A stretch of DNA of 64,000 bases from Allomyces macrogynus ATCC 38327. Taxonomy: Eukaryota > Blastocladiomycota > Blastocladiomycetes > Blastocladiales > Blastocladiaceae. Location of the stretch: NCBI GenBank assembly GCA_000151295.1, contig GG745330.1, forward strand, positions 900,102-964,101, read 5' to 3'. Position 1 is the first letter of the stretch. Every line of letters starts with the position of its first letter. This document shows, piece by piece, positions 52,426 to 63,180 of this stretch. The notes under the pieces were generated by a model. That model was not told the origin of the DNA. It did no database searches and saw nothing but the letters and a program-made list of their open reading frames with translations. A program made the position numbers and the translations under genes.

Positions 52426-55400
52426 TTACGCCGTGATCCGCCGCGACCCCCACCGCTCGCGCCGCGTCTCGACCGACGTCGACACGACATCAATCATGCG
52501 CAAGCGCCGGTCCATGCCGTACGCGAGGTTGGGCCGCCGCTGCTCGGTCGGCGGGAACCGCGTCACCGTATGCGTCGTGAGCTTGACGCGCGCAATCGTG
52601 TCGCGGTCGGTAACGCGCGTCGTCATGATGATCGGATCGACGGCCACGTCGTTGCCCGACATAATGCGCTGCATGCCCTCCACTTCGCGCCGCGTGCACA
52701 TGCGCACGACTGACGGCGGCAGCTCCGTCGGCGTCGGTTCACGCCGCAGCTGCTCGAGCGGCGTCGCATAGTCGCCCGATGGCAGCCGCGAGTTGCGAAT
52801 CACCCACACGTCGTCGCCGCGCGTAATTAGTTCCGACCCGAGCCGCAAAAAGTAAAACTCCTTGGCCACGGGCGGGCGCAATGGCACTGGTACTGTTGCC
52901 GCGCCGCTTGCCGCCGACGCTGTGCGTGACCGGCGCGCACGCGATTCGTCGGTTGCCGTTTCCTCGACCTCGGCATCGTCGTCGTCGTCGTCAAAATCAC
53001 CAATCTCGTCTTCCTCGTCAAACTCGATGACTTCCCACGACGCGTCGAGCGCGATCGCCTGCATCACCGCCGACGACCACAGCGGCGCCGCGCGCGACGG
53101 CCGTTCCTTGAGCGTGCGGAAATGTTGCAGCCGCGACGCGGCCACGCGGTGCAGGAACGATGCCTGGTGAATGGGCCGTAGCGGCGGGTGGTGCTCATAG
53201 GGCACGTCGAGCATCGGCGGCGCCGTGCGGTCGAGCGCGCCGCCCAACTGGTCCGTATCCTTGAAGTCTTGCCACGCCGTCTCGACCAGGAACCGGTAGA
53301 ACCGGCTGGTCGTGAAATGGCGCGGATCAGCGTCGTCCTCGAGCCCTTCGGTCAGCGCAAACAAGTGCCGCCAGTACCACGTCAGCGGCAGCTTGACGAC
53401 CGTGTACTCGAGCGTCGCCGGGTCGACGGAGTCCACCTCGTTGACGCGCTCCGAGTCCATGAACAGCTCGTCCTCGTGCGGGTCATATTCAGGCCGGTAA
53501 ATCGACAGCACCATGACGGGCCACATGTGGCTGCGTCGATGACGGCGCGCGGCACCGGACTTGGGGTCGCGCCACGGCTCGGGGTTGGCCATGTCGACGT
53601 CCGAGTCGCAGTCGCTTGGCAGTTCGGCGTCGGGGTCCTTGCGCACAATATCGTTCCACGGCTGGTTTTGACTGCAATATTCGGGTGGAGCAAAAAAAAA
53701 AAAAAAAATCAGCAAAACGCACTGAAACGCAGAGCCAAGGATCGTGCGTCTTTGATCCCAACGTACGCTTTGCGGTCGCGGATAATCTCCTCGTCAATCT
53801 CGCGCGCCTCGTCCTTGGTGAGCGTCATCCAACACACCTGCATGAGCGAGAACCGCGGGAACGGCTTGCCCTGCAGCGACAGCCGGTCGACCTGCCCCAA
53901 GAGCGCGTCCACTTGCGCCGTCATGTTTTCCTGGTCGGTACCCGGCGACGGCTGTGACTCCTCGTGCTTCATCTTGCGCCGCTTCCGGCGCGCATGGTGG
54001 CTGCGCCATTCGTCACCGTCCTCCTCATCGGAGCCGACGCCGCGCGTGTCGTAGACCGGCGCCTTGGTCATCGGCACGCTCTCAGCGCTCGCCTCGTCAT
54101 CCCAGGCCGTGCCAGCCGGCGCCGAGCGCTTGGGCGGCGGGCTGGTCGCGGGCTCGCTGGCACTCGACGGGTCCACGTCGGGCATCGGCGGGTGGAGTTG
54201 GCTGGGCGCCGGAGCGTCGGAAGGAGCTGCAACCGACGATATGCGCGGCGAAATATGATCCTCGGCCGTCGTCTGCGCGACCGCGACGTTATCGGCACCA
54301 ACCACGCGCGGGTCCGGGACGTCGCTGTCTAGTTCCTGAGCTGCTGCGCGTGCAACCTCGACGCGTTCGACATTGACCGCGAGCGCGCCCGCGTCGTTGC
54401 GTGCCGGTTCCTTGGCCGCCGGCGTCGCCGCGTGCGCGGCCTTGACGTGTTCGGAATAGTCTGCGCCAGCGCTCTCGATTTCGGCCCCACCGACACGTGT
54501 TCCCTCGGTTTCCACCTTGGCGGCCCGCACTTCATCGACTTTGCGAACCGGTTCCTCGCTGGCGACGGCCAAGTTGTCGTCGATCTGGTCGTCATCTTCA
54601 GAGTCCGAGATGATGATCACCTCACACTTCCGCGCCTTGGTCGGCTTGGCGATAGCGGCGGCCGGGACCGCGACCTCGTTGCGCGGTTTCGCGATGGCCA
54701 CCGTCGCGACCGGCGCCGCCGTGCCCTGGGCATTGCTGCTCGCGAACAGCGAATGGGCCGCGGTTACGGGCGCACGCGTCGTCGTCGGTTCGGGCACAAT
54801 CGAGATTGGCGCTCGCGGGTATGACGGCTTGGTCCGGACCGCGGGAGCGGGTCGCTGCGGCGGTGCGGGCGGGTACGGCGCAGGATTCGTGGCCGAAGAC
54901 GTCGGGATCTGTAGGAGAGACTGATCAGCGGGACCGCGGGTGCGCGACGAAGAGACCAGCTGCGGCGGCTGCGTCGGTGAGACCGGCAGAACCACGACCG
55001 GCCGGCGTGCCTGCAACCCAGCGGGGCCGCCGAGGTAGATGCGTCGAACCTGCTGGAATTGACTGTTGCGAGACTTGGTCGGCGCGGCGGCCGCGGGCGC
55101 GGGCGGCAGCGCGGGCGCGTGAGCGCGTGTCATCGTCGTCGTCGGCGGCGGCATTGGCGCCGGGGCGTGGTGGCCAATGCCATAGTACGGAACGATCGGC
55201 GGTGGTGGAAGGGCGTCGGTGCCAGGAGCGGGGGCGGTCGGTGGCGGTGGAGCGGTGTAGGTGCCGGGAGCAGGGACGATCGGCGGCGCGCGAGCCGCGA
55301 GACCGGGGTAGACGAGGCCATAAGGCACGAGTCGTGGAGCACCTCGCTGCCATACCGCATGCTGGACTTGCCGAGGATCGTTTGCCGATCCGGGTGTTGG

Positions 55401-57347
55401 CGGTGTAGGACGAGCCGGTGGGGTTCCACGGCCGGCGGTGCCGCCTTTCAACCCCCAGTTGCCAGATTTGCGCAGCCGCTCCTCTTGCTCGCGCGAGAGT
55501 GTGGATTGTGCCGTCGACGAGGACACGATGCGCGACGGAGGAATCGGGTACGGTCCCGGTCGCGTCGTCGTGGCCAGTCGAGGATCACGAGGGACGGAAC
55601 GCGACGGCGGCGGCGGCAGCGGTGCCGAGCTGGACAACGCCCTCGAAACCAGGGCCAGGCGAGGATCGCGAGGTACGGCAGGCAACGGCGTTGCCAAAAT
55701 CGACGCGCTCAAGCCTGCAAGCAGGCGAGAGTCGCGCGGAATGGGATGCGGCGGCGGAGCCGTACTCGACGGCGCGCTCGCGGCCAGAGCCAAGCGCGGA
55801 TCGCGAGGACCGGCACGCGACGGTGCCGGACTGGACGGCGCGCTAGCAGCTGGGGGCAGGCGCGGATCGCGGGGAACAACGCGCTGCGGCGGCTGCGGCG
55901 CCGGATTCCACAACGCGGTTGGAGCGGGCGGCAGACGAGGGTCGTGAGGAGATGGAGGCGGATGAGGTGCGAGCGGTGGACGTGGAGCAACTCCAAGTGC
56001 GCTTCCACGCGGATCGTGAGCGACGGGTGCCGTGAACAGTTGGACATATCCGTGCACTCCTGGCGGCCGTGTACGGCCCGCACCTGGCTGCGCGGGCCAT
56101 GGCGGGGGCTGCACGAACAAATCGTGCGGGTCCACGGTTGCTGGCTGCTCTCCGCGCGCCCGAGCCGCATCGCCCACCGGACCAGGTGGAGATCGAACCA
56201 GTGCATTGCGTGCGGGATCAGGCGGCGGCGGTGGTGCAACGGGACTCGGCGGCTCGAGCAAAACCGACGTGCCGCTGGCTCGCGCGCTGCGTCCATTCAC
56301 GGCGAAGACATCGCGAAGCCGTGCCTCATCGTCCGAATCGACACCAACGACGTCAATCTCGGGCGACGGCGAGTGCGGAGGTGGGGGTTGTGCGGTAGCG
56401 AGCACGCCAAACCCGAGATACGACTCGCTGCGCCGCTTCTTGGCCGCAGGCACTGAATCCTCGGCGGCATCCTGCGGGCCAGCGTCGGGGCTGGTTCCTT
56501 GACTCGGTCCGGTCAGCGAAGCTAATCCGCGGGATTGGCGAGCTGCCGCGGGCGCGGACGCGGGCGTCGCCGATTGCGAAAACGACGGCGGCCACGTCTC
56601 GCCCGATCCAAAATGTTGCTGGCGCGTCGGGGGCGGCTCTGTCAGCTCTTCGCGTAACGTGTCGCTCGCCAAAACGGGCGCGCGAAACGATGATTTGGGT
56701 ATAGCGCGCGACCCGATCGGAAGCTTGGAAAGTGCGCGCGCGCGAGCCGCTGCGGCGCGCGATGGCGCGGCCAAGTGAGACGACGAGACTGGCGGGGGCG
56801 GCACCGTCAACAGCGACGGCGGAACCGACGGCACGGACACGGTGCTGGCGGGTGAGCTCGCCGACGACGACGGCTCACTGACCACAGCAGCCTCGCGCTT
56901 GCGCTTCTTCGGCGTCGTTGGAGCCGACCCCGACGCGGTCGCCGATGCGGACGACGACGACGATGCTGCAGCGCTGGCCGACGCCGACTTGCCAGGCTTG
57001 GCTGGGTTCTGCTTTTTGACCTTATTTTCGGGATGACACACCAAACACGTGCACGGATCGCGCTTCTCGGCCTCCGGATCGGACGAGACGCGCAGAAGCC
57101 ACTCGGCGTGCGGCTGGAACTCGACGACCGACCGGAACGTGCGCCGCGATGGGTGGCCGTAGATGTAGCGATCCGACCGGCCGGACGGCTTGGTGCGCTT
57201 GATCGCGGCGTACCCGGGCGGGAATCCGCGCAACCCGAGCCGCGCCGCGACGCGCGCTTCATGATCGTAGTCGCGGTCGATTTGGCCCGGGATTTCGGCA
57301 GGCCAGCACAGCGTCACGCCGTCTGTGAACGTCGGCGGCGCGCGCAT
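52426..57347 (-). CDS. Clr2-like transcriptional-silencing protein, very long linker
   Basis: Two exons on the minus strand, 57347-53767 and 53671-52426 (95-bp intron, GTACGT to TTGCAG with a T17 tract inside), about 1608 residues. The N-terminal ~110 residues match the Clr2 transcriptional-silencing domain: DGVTLCWPAEIPG, RSDRYIYGHPSRRTFRSVVEF and the CTCLVCHPE cysteine pair. The last ~420 residues match the Clr2 C-terminal part: WPVMVLSIYRPEYDPHEDEL, FYFLRLGSELITRGDDVWVI and a final IVFD-like strand set. In S. pombe, Clr2 is a subunit of SHREC (with Clr1, Clr3 and Mit1), a histone-deacetylase silencing complex. About 1000 disordered residues lie between, with repeated PRDPRL-type motifs. 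The frame stays open upstream to 58130; 57347 was chosen because the domain begins there. The family call comes from motif memory. Confidence 0.65.
55373..56030 (-). repeat. PRDPRL motif repeats in the Clr2-like linker
   Basis: Seven or more copies of a (P)RDPRL-type motif (variants HDPRL, RDSRL, NDPRQ) recur every 20-28 codons, separated by Ala/Ser/Pro-rich spacers. Nucleotide copies are diverged, so the repetition is kept at protein level. Confidence 0.8.
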
Positions 57348-59191
57348 GGCCGAATTGGACGCGGGCGCAGGCGCAGGCGCGCGGCTGGTTGTGGACGATG
57401 GAACGGGCGGCGACAGCTGTTGGCATGGCGATCCGGCCGTGGAGCGCAACGTCGATGGCGACTCGCGGCGCGACAATGGCGGCGGCGTTGCTGGTCGTGC
57501 AGGAGCAGCGCGTGCAGCAGGTACAGCAAGGTGTCGATGAGCTGCAGCTGGTCGTGGTTGCGGTTGAGGTCGGACAGCTCCATCACCATCATCAGCTTGT
57601 TGGCCACTTACTACAGCTGGACGAGGTTGCACTGCACGTCGAGGAGCAGCGTCAACGGGACGGCGCGTCGGATTGGCCGGGGTAGATCCGGCTCTTGCTC
57701 TGCTGGTTGCGGGTGGAGAGGAGCGTGTACTGGCAAGGGTCAGAGTCGCGGTGAGCGACGCAGCAAGTTCATGGGCAGCTTGGTTGGGCTCATTCTTTGC
57801 TGCGGCCTGGCCTGAGCGCTTGGTCCCCATGGTGCCGTATCGCGATGCACCACCACTTGCGGCACTTCGTCGTGAATCCGAATCTGTGGGGGAATCATGG
57901 CGGTAGCGCATGCAAAATGTCGATGTCGAAGGGGAAGAAGGACGTAAGCAGCAACAACAGCAACAAGAGGAGCGGCAAGTGCGAGACGTGGGAGGAGAGA
58001 GTCTCGCACCTTGGACCACTCTCATCCCAGCAGCAGCTGGCGCACCAACCCAACCTCCAAGCGTCCTTGCTTTTGCAGGTTCCTTGTCCTGAGCAAGTCC
58101 TTGCTGCTCTGAGGCCATGACAGTGGACACGATCCTGCAATGGTGGTGCTATGATTTGAGCCAAAATCGAGTCAAACACCACGTTAGTAATCAACGAGGG
58201 CAAACTTTCAGACAAGAAGCATGGGAAGGGGGGGTGGGGGGGCAGCACAAGAACAGCAGGGGCAGATGCAGGATGAAGCAACCAAGAGTGAAGCGTCAAG
58301 GAAAGGAGCCATTGGTCACTTGGCGTCTCTTGACCCCACCATCCCCAAGCTCTTAACTTCTCAGATGGGTATCCAAGGCAACACCAGCACACCTGCTTGG
58401 GCATGCTGGTGCCATTGGTGATGACCATGGTGCCCTGTCCATGGTCAGGGACATGGTGGGGGGACCATGGCTGGGACTGAGCTCAGAAGCACAACCATTG
58501 TCGTCTCAAGACGGGTGTTTGGCCTCCTGGAAAAGATGGAGCACAAGCAGCACCTTGACAATTGACAAAGGCACAAGAAGCAAACGTCTTGGCAGCCTGA
58601 GGCCTGGTTGTGGCGTTGAAGATGGGTTGCTGGCACTTGGACAAGCACGTTTCCTGTCTCAGACATCCTTGGTGAGAGAGGACAGGGTGCTGCGAGGTGT
58701 TGCGACGTGTTGCGAGATGTTCATGTGAGGTGTTGCGAGGCGTGGCGAAGATTTGGGGGTTTTGCAAGGATTTTTGCGGTTGAGAGGTTCTGCAAGCATT
58801 TGCATGGATTTGGCAGGATTTGCGAGGATATTCGAGGTTTGTGATTTTCGTCAAATCATCGATCCTGCTCTGCCAAAACTTATTCTCTTTTCCAAAACCT
58901 ATCCCAGTCACAAACGATCATCAACAGCGAGCAACAGCAGCTGGCACACACCAACACGACTTAGCTCTGGCCGCCACCAACACCAGCAGACCAAGCACCA
59001 ACCAAATTCCAGCACGAGTAGCAGCAACGAGACGACCCTAGTTCCCGCCGGCAACCAGTTTTATTGCGTGTTGACACGGTTCTGGCAACTCAACGGCCAG
59101 CACCTCACAGCTGCCGCCCAACGACCACGCCAGCGGACCAACTCCACCCACCAACCATTGATATACAGTGCAGCCGCGCACTCGAATCGTC
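57348..59191. other. spacer of about 1.8 kb, partly coding-like
   Basis: From 57480 to 57740 the minus strand shows coding-like stretches in more than one frame (for example MELSDLNRNHDQLQLIDTLL), not resolved into a gene. From 58100 to 59190 the sequence is less GC-rich, with CCATGGT words, a 10-bp tandem repeat at 58689 and purine-rich runs. It also holds the promoter of the Mgm1-like gene. Confidence 0.4.
58689..58746 (+). repeat. degenerate 10-bp tandem repeat
   Basis: Units TGCGAGGTGT, TGCGACGTGT, TGCGAGATGT and TGCGAGGCGT follow one another with one interruption. More diverged TTTGCRRGGAT-like words continue to about 58840. Confidence 0.65.
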
Positions 59192-61982
59192 ATGACCATG
59201 TTGCGCCGTCTACCCGCCGCAGTCGCGCGTGCGGCAGCGCGCTCAGGCACTGGCGCCACTCGCTTCCCACCAAGGACTGTTGCTGCTTCATCACCTTTGC
59301 TCACGACGAACCTGCCACGGCCGCAAGTCCGGCCAACACGGATTTCGCGAACAACGTCATTTTCGGCTTCGACACGCGCATTCTCGACGTGGTCACCACG
59401 AGCAGTCGCGCCCATCGCCCATCCACTCCGCAACCCGGCCCTGTTTGCCACGTCTCTTCTCCTCGCGGGCTACGCGCACTACCAGCTCGGCATCATGGGG
59501 TCGCTCTACCTGCCCGCAGGAGGCGACGGCGCTGGCGTCCTGATTCTCGGACCCAAGGCCGATGCCGCGCCAGCGCCTTTGGTTGCGCTCATCGCCTTGA
59601 TTGGAGGTCAGTCGCGTGTTTGTTCTTTCCAACGCATTCAGCGGATTTCACTGGGTTGGTTTGTCGCTAAATCGGACGTTTTTTGTGCCTTTAGCGGCCG
59701 TTACTTGGGCCCATGGCCAAGTCGACGACGCCAAGGCCGCGATTCTCCACGCGGTTGCGGGCATCCGCGAGGATCTTGACGGCATCTCGACGGTTCTGTT
59801 CCGAGACGCGAGCAGTGGCAACTCGGGCGGTGCACCTGGCGCGGGTGACGCGGGCTCGTCCGGCCTGGGCCCGCAGGGGTCGACTCCGTTTGGCGCGGCC
59901 AGCGGCGCGAACCCGGACGAGGATGAGTTCATGGACCTGACCAAGAAGCTGATCGAAGTGCGCAACATTCTCAAAGCGGTCGAGATCACGGACAACCTCG
60001 TGCTGCCGAGCATTGTCGTGATTGGGAGCCAGAGCAGCGGCAAGGCGCGGGGGCTCGGGGGCGATTGTCGGGCGTGAGATATGTGTGCAAGGCCACCAAC
60101 ATGAACTCGCGGCGCCCGCTCTAGATGACTGTGGTCGCTGACGCCCGACTCGACCGAGGAGTACGGCGAGTTCCCGCAGCTCGGGTTTGGCAAAGTGACC
60201 AACTTCCAGCAGATCCAGCGCACGCTCTACGACCTGAACATGGCCGTGCAGGACGAGTGCATTTCCGACAAGCCAATCGAGCTGCGCATCTACTCGCCCA
60301 ACGTGCCGGACCTGACGCTCGTCGACCTGCCCGGCTACATTCAAATTCACTCCAAGAACCAACCGCGCGACCTCAAAGAAAAGATTGCCGACCTGTGCGA
60401 AAGGTACATTCAAGAGCCGAACGTGATTCTCGCCGTGTGCGCGGCCGACGTCGATTTGGCCAACTCGGAGGCGCTGCGCGCGTCACGAAAGGCCGACCCG
60501 CTCGGTCTGCGCACGATCGGCGTCTTGACCAAGCTTGATCTCGTGTCGCCCGAAATGGGCGAGCAGCTGATTGCGCACAACGACTACCCGCTGCACCTCG
60601 GCTACGTCGGTGTTGTGTGCGGCGGCAAGAACCCGCAAGCGGCGCTCGTGCCGTTCCAGAAGCGCGACTTGACGGTCGGTGTGCCTTACTTGCGGCAGCT
60701 GCTCATGCGCACGCTCGAGGAGCGCATGGGGTCGCGGCTCTCGATTCTCGCTGACGCCGTCGACCAGGAGCTGGCCGAGGCCAGCTACCAATTCAAGGTC
60801 ATGTACAATGACCGGCGCATCACGGCTGAGAGTTACTTGGCCGAGACCATGGACACGCTCAAGCATCGGTTCAAGGACTTTGCGCGCCAGTTTGGCAAGC
60901 CGCAGGTGCGCCAAGAAGTGCGCACGATGCTCGAGGAGCGCATCGTTGAGATTTGCGAACAACTGTATTGGCAAGACCCGAAGCAGCAGGAAATGGCCAC
61001 GGCCGCGGCCAAGACCGACCCGTACTGGTCGCACAAGCTCAACCTCGCGTCGTCGGCGCTGACCAAGAGTGGTGTCGGCCGCGCGTCGACGCAGCTCGTC
61101 GTCGACTCGCTCATGTCGCACATGGAAAAGCTCATCACCAACGAGCCGTTTGTGCACCACCCGGACACACGCCGCAAAGTCCTGCAGCTCGCCAACGAGA
61201 TCATTCGGCACAAGTTCCACACGACCGTTGACCAGGTCGAGAACACGATCAAGCCCTACAAGTTTGAGGTCGAGTGCACGGACCTCGAGTGGGCCGAGGG
61301 CACCAAACGCGCTGTGGCCATGCTCGAGCGCGAGATCCAGGCCTCGCAAAAGTCCTACGATAGCATCAAGTCGGTCGTCGGTCGGCGCACGCTCAACGGG
61401 GCCATTTCGTACCTGACTAAGCTCGACAAGGAAAAGCATGCGGACCACCCGCTCGCCGGCACCAAGCCGGCGCCTGAGTCGTCCATGGACATGCTCTTGC
61501 GTGCCGTGCCGTCGGACCCGGGAGAGCGGCCGTCCGGTTACACCGACACGCTGCTCGCCAAGGCGCGCACGGCGCTCTACTACGACCGGCGCATGAACAA
61601 CCTCTACAACCGGCTCTACCACATCAAGTCGCGGTCGTGCCGGTCGCCCGAGTGCCAAGACACGTGCCCCGAGATTTTCCTCGAATGTGTCTCGGAAAAA
61701 CTCACGTATACGGCCGTAATGTTCATCTACATTGAGCTGCTCAACGAGTTCTTTTTCCAGTTCCCACGCGACGTCGACGAGCGGCTCTACTACGACTTGA
61801 CCAAGAACCAGATTGCCGCGTTTGCGCGCGAGAACCAGTCGGTGCGCAAGCAGCTCGACTTGATGGACCGCAAGGCTGTGCTCGACTTGGCGCAGCTCAA
61901 GCTGCGCGCGCTTGTGCGCCGGCAAGAGGAGATGGAGCGCAAGAAGCGCGAGCAGGAGCGCGCCGCCGCGCGTGGGTACTAG
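59192..61982 (+). CDS. Mgm1/OPA1-type mitochondrial dynamin, frame disrupted at the P-loop
   Basis: Exons 59192-59606 and 59695 onward (88-bp intron, GTCAGT to TTTAG). It drives mitochondrial inner-membrane fusion. The N-terminus is a basic targeting sequence ([17 protein letters not shown]), followed by a membrane segment [19 protein letters not shown] and a second hydrophobic stretch near [13 protein letters not shown], as in Mgm1. The GTPase G1 motif GSQSSGK ends at 60044. From 60045 to about 60140 no single frame is open although fragments of the expected sequence are visible (see findings). From 60141 the frame is intact to the stop at 61980: [20 protein letters not shown]3 [10 protein letters not shown]4 TKLDL, then the stalk and GTPase effector region. 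Total near 900 residues. It may be a real gene with a badly read patch, or a pseudogene. Confidence 0.8.
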
Positions 61983-62402
61983 ATGTCGCTGTCGTTTGCG
62001 TGCGCACGTGCAAGTCGCGCGCGGGTTTGGAATTTCGGCCCTAGTTCGAGTCTCGCGTTTGCACGCTGACTCGTCGAGCACGGAAAAGTTGGCCTTGTTT
62101 CCCGCCGTTTTCGTCTTGCCACTGCAGTTTTGTTTTGGGCTCGTGTTCGTGCCGTCAATAGTCTTTGAATCGGTTGCAAAAAAGGTAAAAGAGAAGTATT
62201 TTGGCGTTCCTTGGTCGTGATCAAGACAACCAGTGCTCTTCCGGCGATGAGCAAACTGAAGCGTGCCTGAGCGATCGCACGTCGGGAATAGGCTTGTGCG
62301 GGTAGGTTCGCGGTCACATCCATCATTTCGACCACATCCCAAGAGACCGAAGAGCAATCAGCTACGTGTATATTTGGAACAGCGGAACCCGTCAACGCGC
62401 GC
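61983..62402. other. convergent 3' spacer
   Basis: About 420 bp between the dynamin and NDUFA2 stops. Pyrimidine- and A-rich words near 62160-62200; no gene. Confidence 0.4.
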
Positions 62403-62875
62403 TTACTTGCGCACAGGGCCGTTGTTGAGCTCGAGGATCTTGGCCGCAATCTCGTTCTCGGCCACGTTCTCGAGACTAATCTTGCGCTCGACGCCAAAGT
62501 CTGTCCATCACACCACACGATCACGACCACACGGTAAGTCTCCTGGACGAAAAAAGCGCCAAGAGCTCGACGTCCGGGACAATGACGCGCACCGTAGCGA
62601 GCAAATGCCCGGGCTTCGACGTTCTGCGCCTCGCGGATCAGAATCGGGAGCGACGGGTTCGCCTGCTTCATGGCCGGGTACGACTTGGCAATGAACGACC
62701 TGCAGCACCATGACGACCAACCACCGAAATTGAGCTCGTTGAATTTGACTCGTTGCTTGAATGTTGTCCGTCACGGCAAGCAGACATACCGGAGGCCGGC
62801 ACTGCCCGGCGCCGACTGACTCAGGTGGATGCGCAGCTCCTTGATCGAGTTGGAGAGGGGGCCGCGCCACGACAT
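62403..62875 (-). CDS. NADH:ubiquinone oxidoreductase subunit NDUFA2 (B8)
   Basis: Three exons on the minus strand, 62875-62790, 62699-62593 and 62500-62403, give 96 residues, the usual length for this family. It is a thioredoxin-fold accessory subunit of mitochondrial complex I. Family features: IKELRIHLSQSAPGSAGLRS joined across the first intron, FIAKSYPAMKQANPSLPILI with the conserved ANPxLPILIRE motif, and a C-terminus ENVAENEIAAKILELNNG. Introns are 90 bp (GTATGT) and 92 bp (GTGCGC); both junctions keep frame. The small exons explain why no long frame marks it. Start MSWRGPLS is the first in-frame ATG. Confidence 0.9.
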
Positions 62876-63180
62876 GGTTGATACTTCGTTGCTTGCAGCA
62901 GTTTGCACACAGTCGCGAGATCAATGCACGCCGAAGACGAGACGAAACCAAGTTGCCGACGATGGAAATGGTTTTTGGTCGCTGACAGTTTGCTTGCTGT
63001 CGGCTGGCAGAATCAGGTTTTCAGGTTACAGGACCTCTTGCTGTGGTTGTCATGAACGGGTGGGCACCGCGTTCGAAACCCATCCCCAGCACCAAGAGTA
63101 GACACGAGGAAACAAGAGGAGAAGGAGCGAAATACATGTTTTTTCAGACCGTACACATCTAAGTCGCAGCCAGCCCCCGT
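62876..63180. other. spacer upstream of NDUFA2
   Basis: About 300 bp between the NDUFA2 start and the CFAP91 stop, both on the minus strand. It contains a short T-run near 63138; no gene. Confidence 0.4.

Noticed and set aside
57895..58428. Minus-strand frame with a nine-leucine run suggesting a membrane protein
   Set aside because: The leucines come from a CAGCAACAA-type simple repeat on the plus strand; no homology, and composition unlike neighbouring genes.
60483..62357. 624-codon minus-strand frame
   Set aside because: Exact antisense shadow of the dynamin gene; the plus frame has all dynamin motifs.
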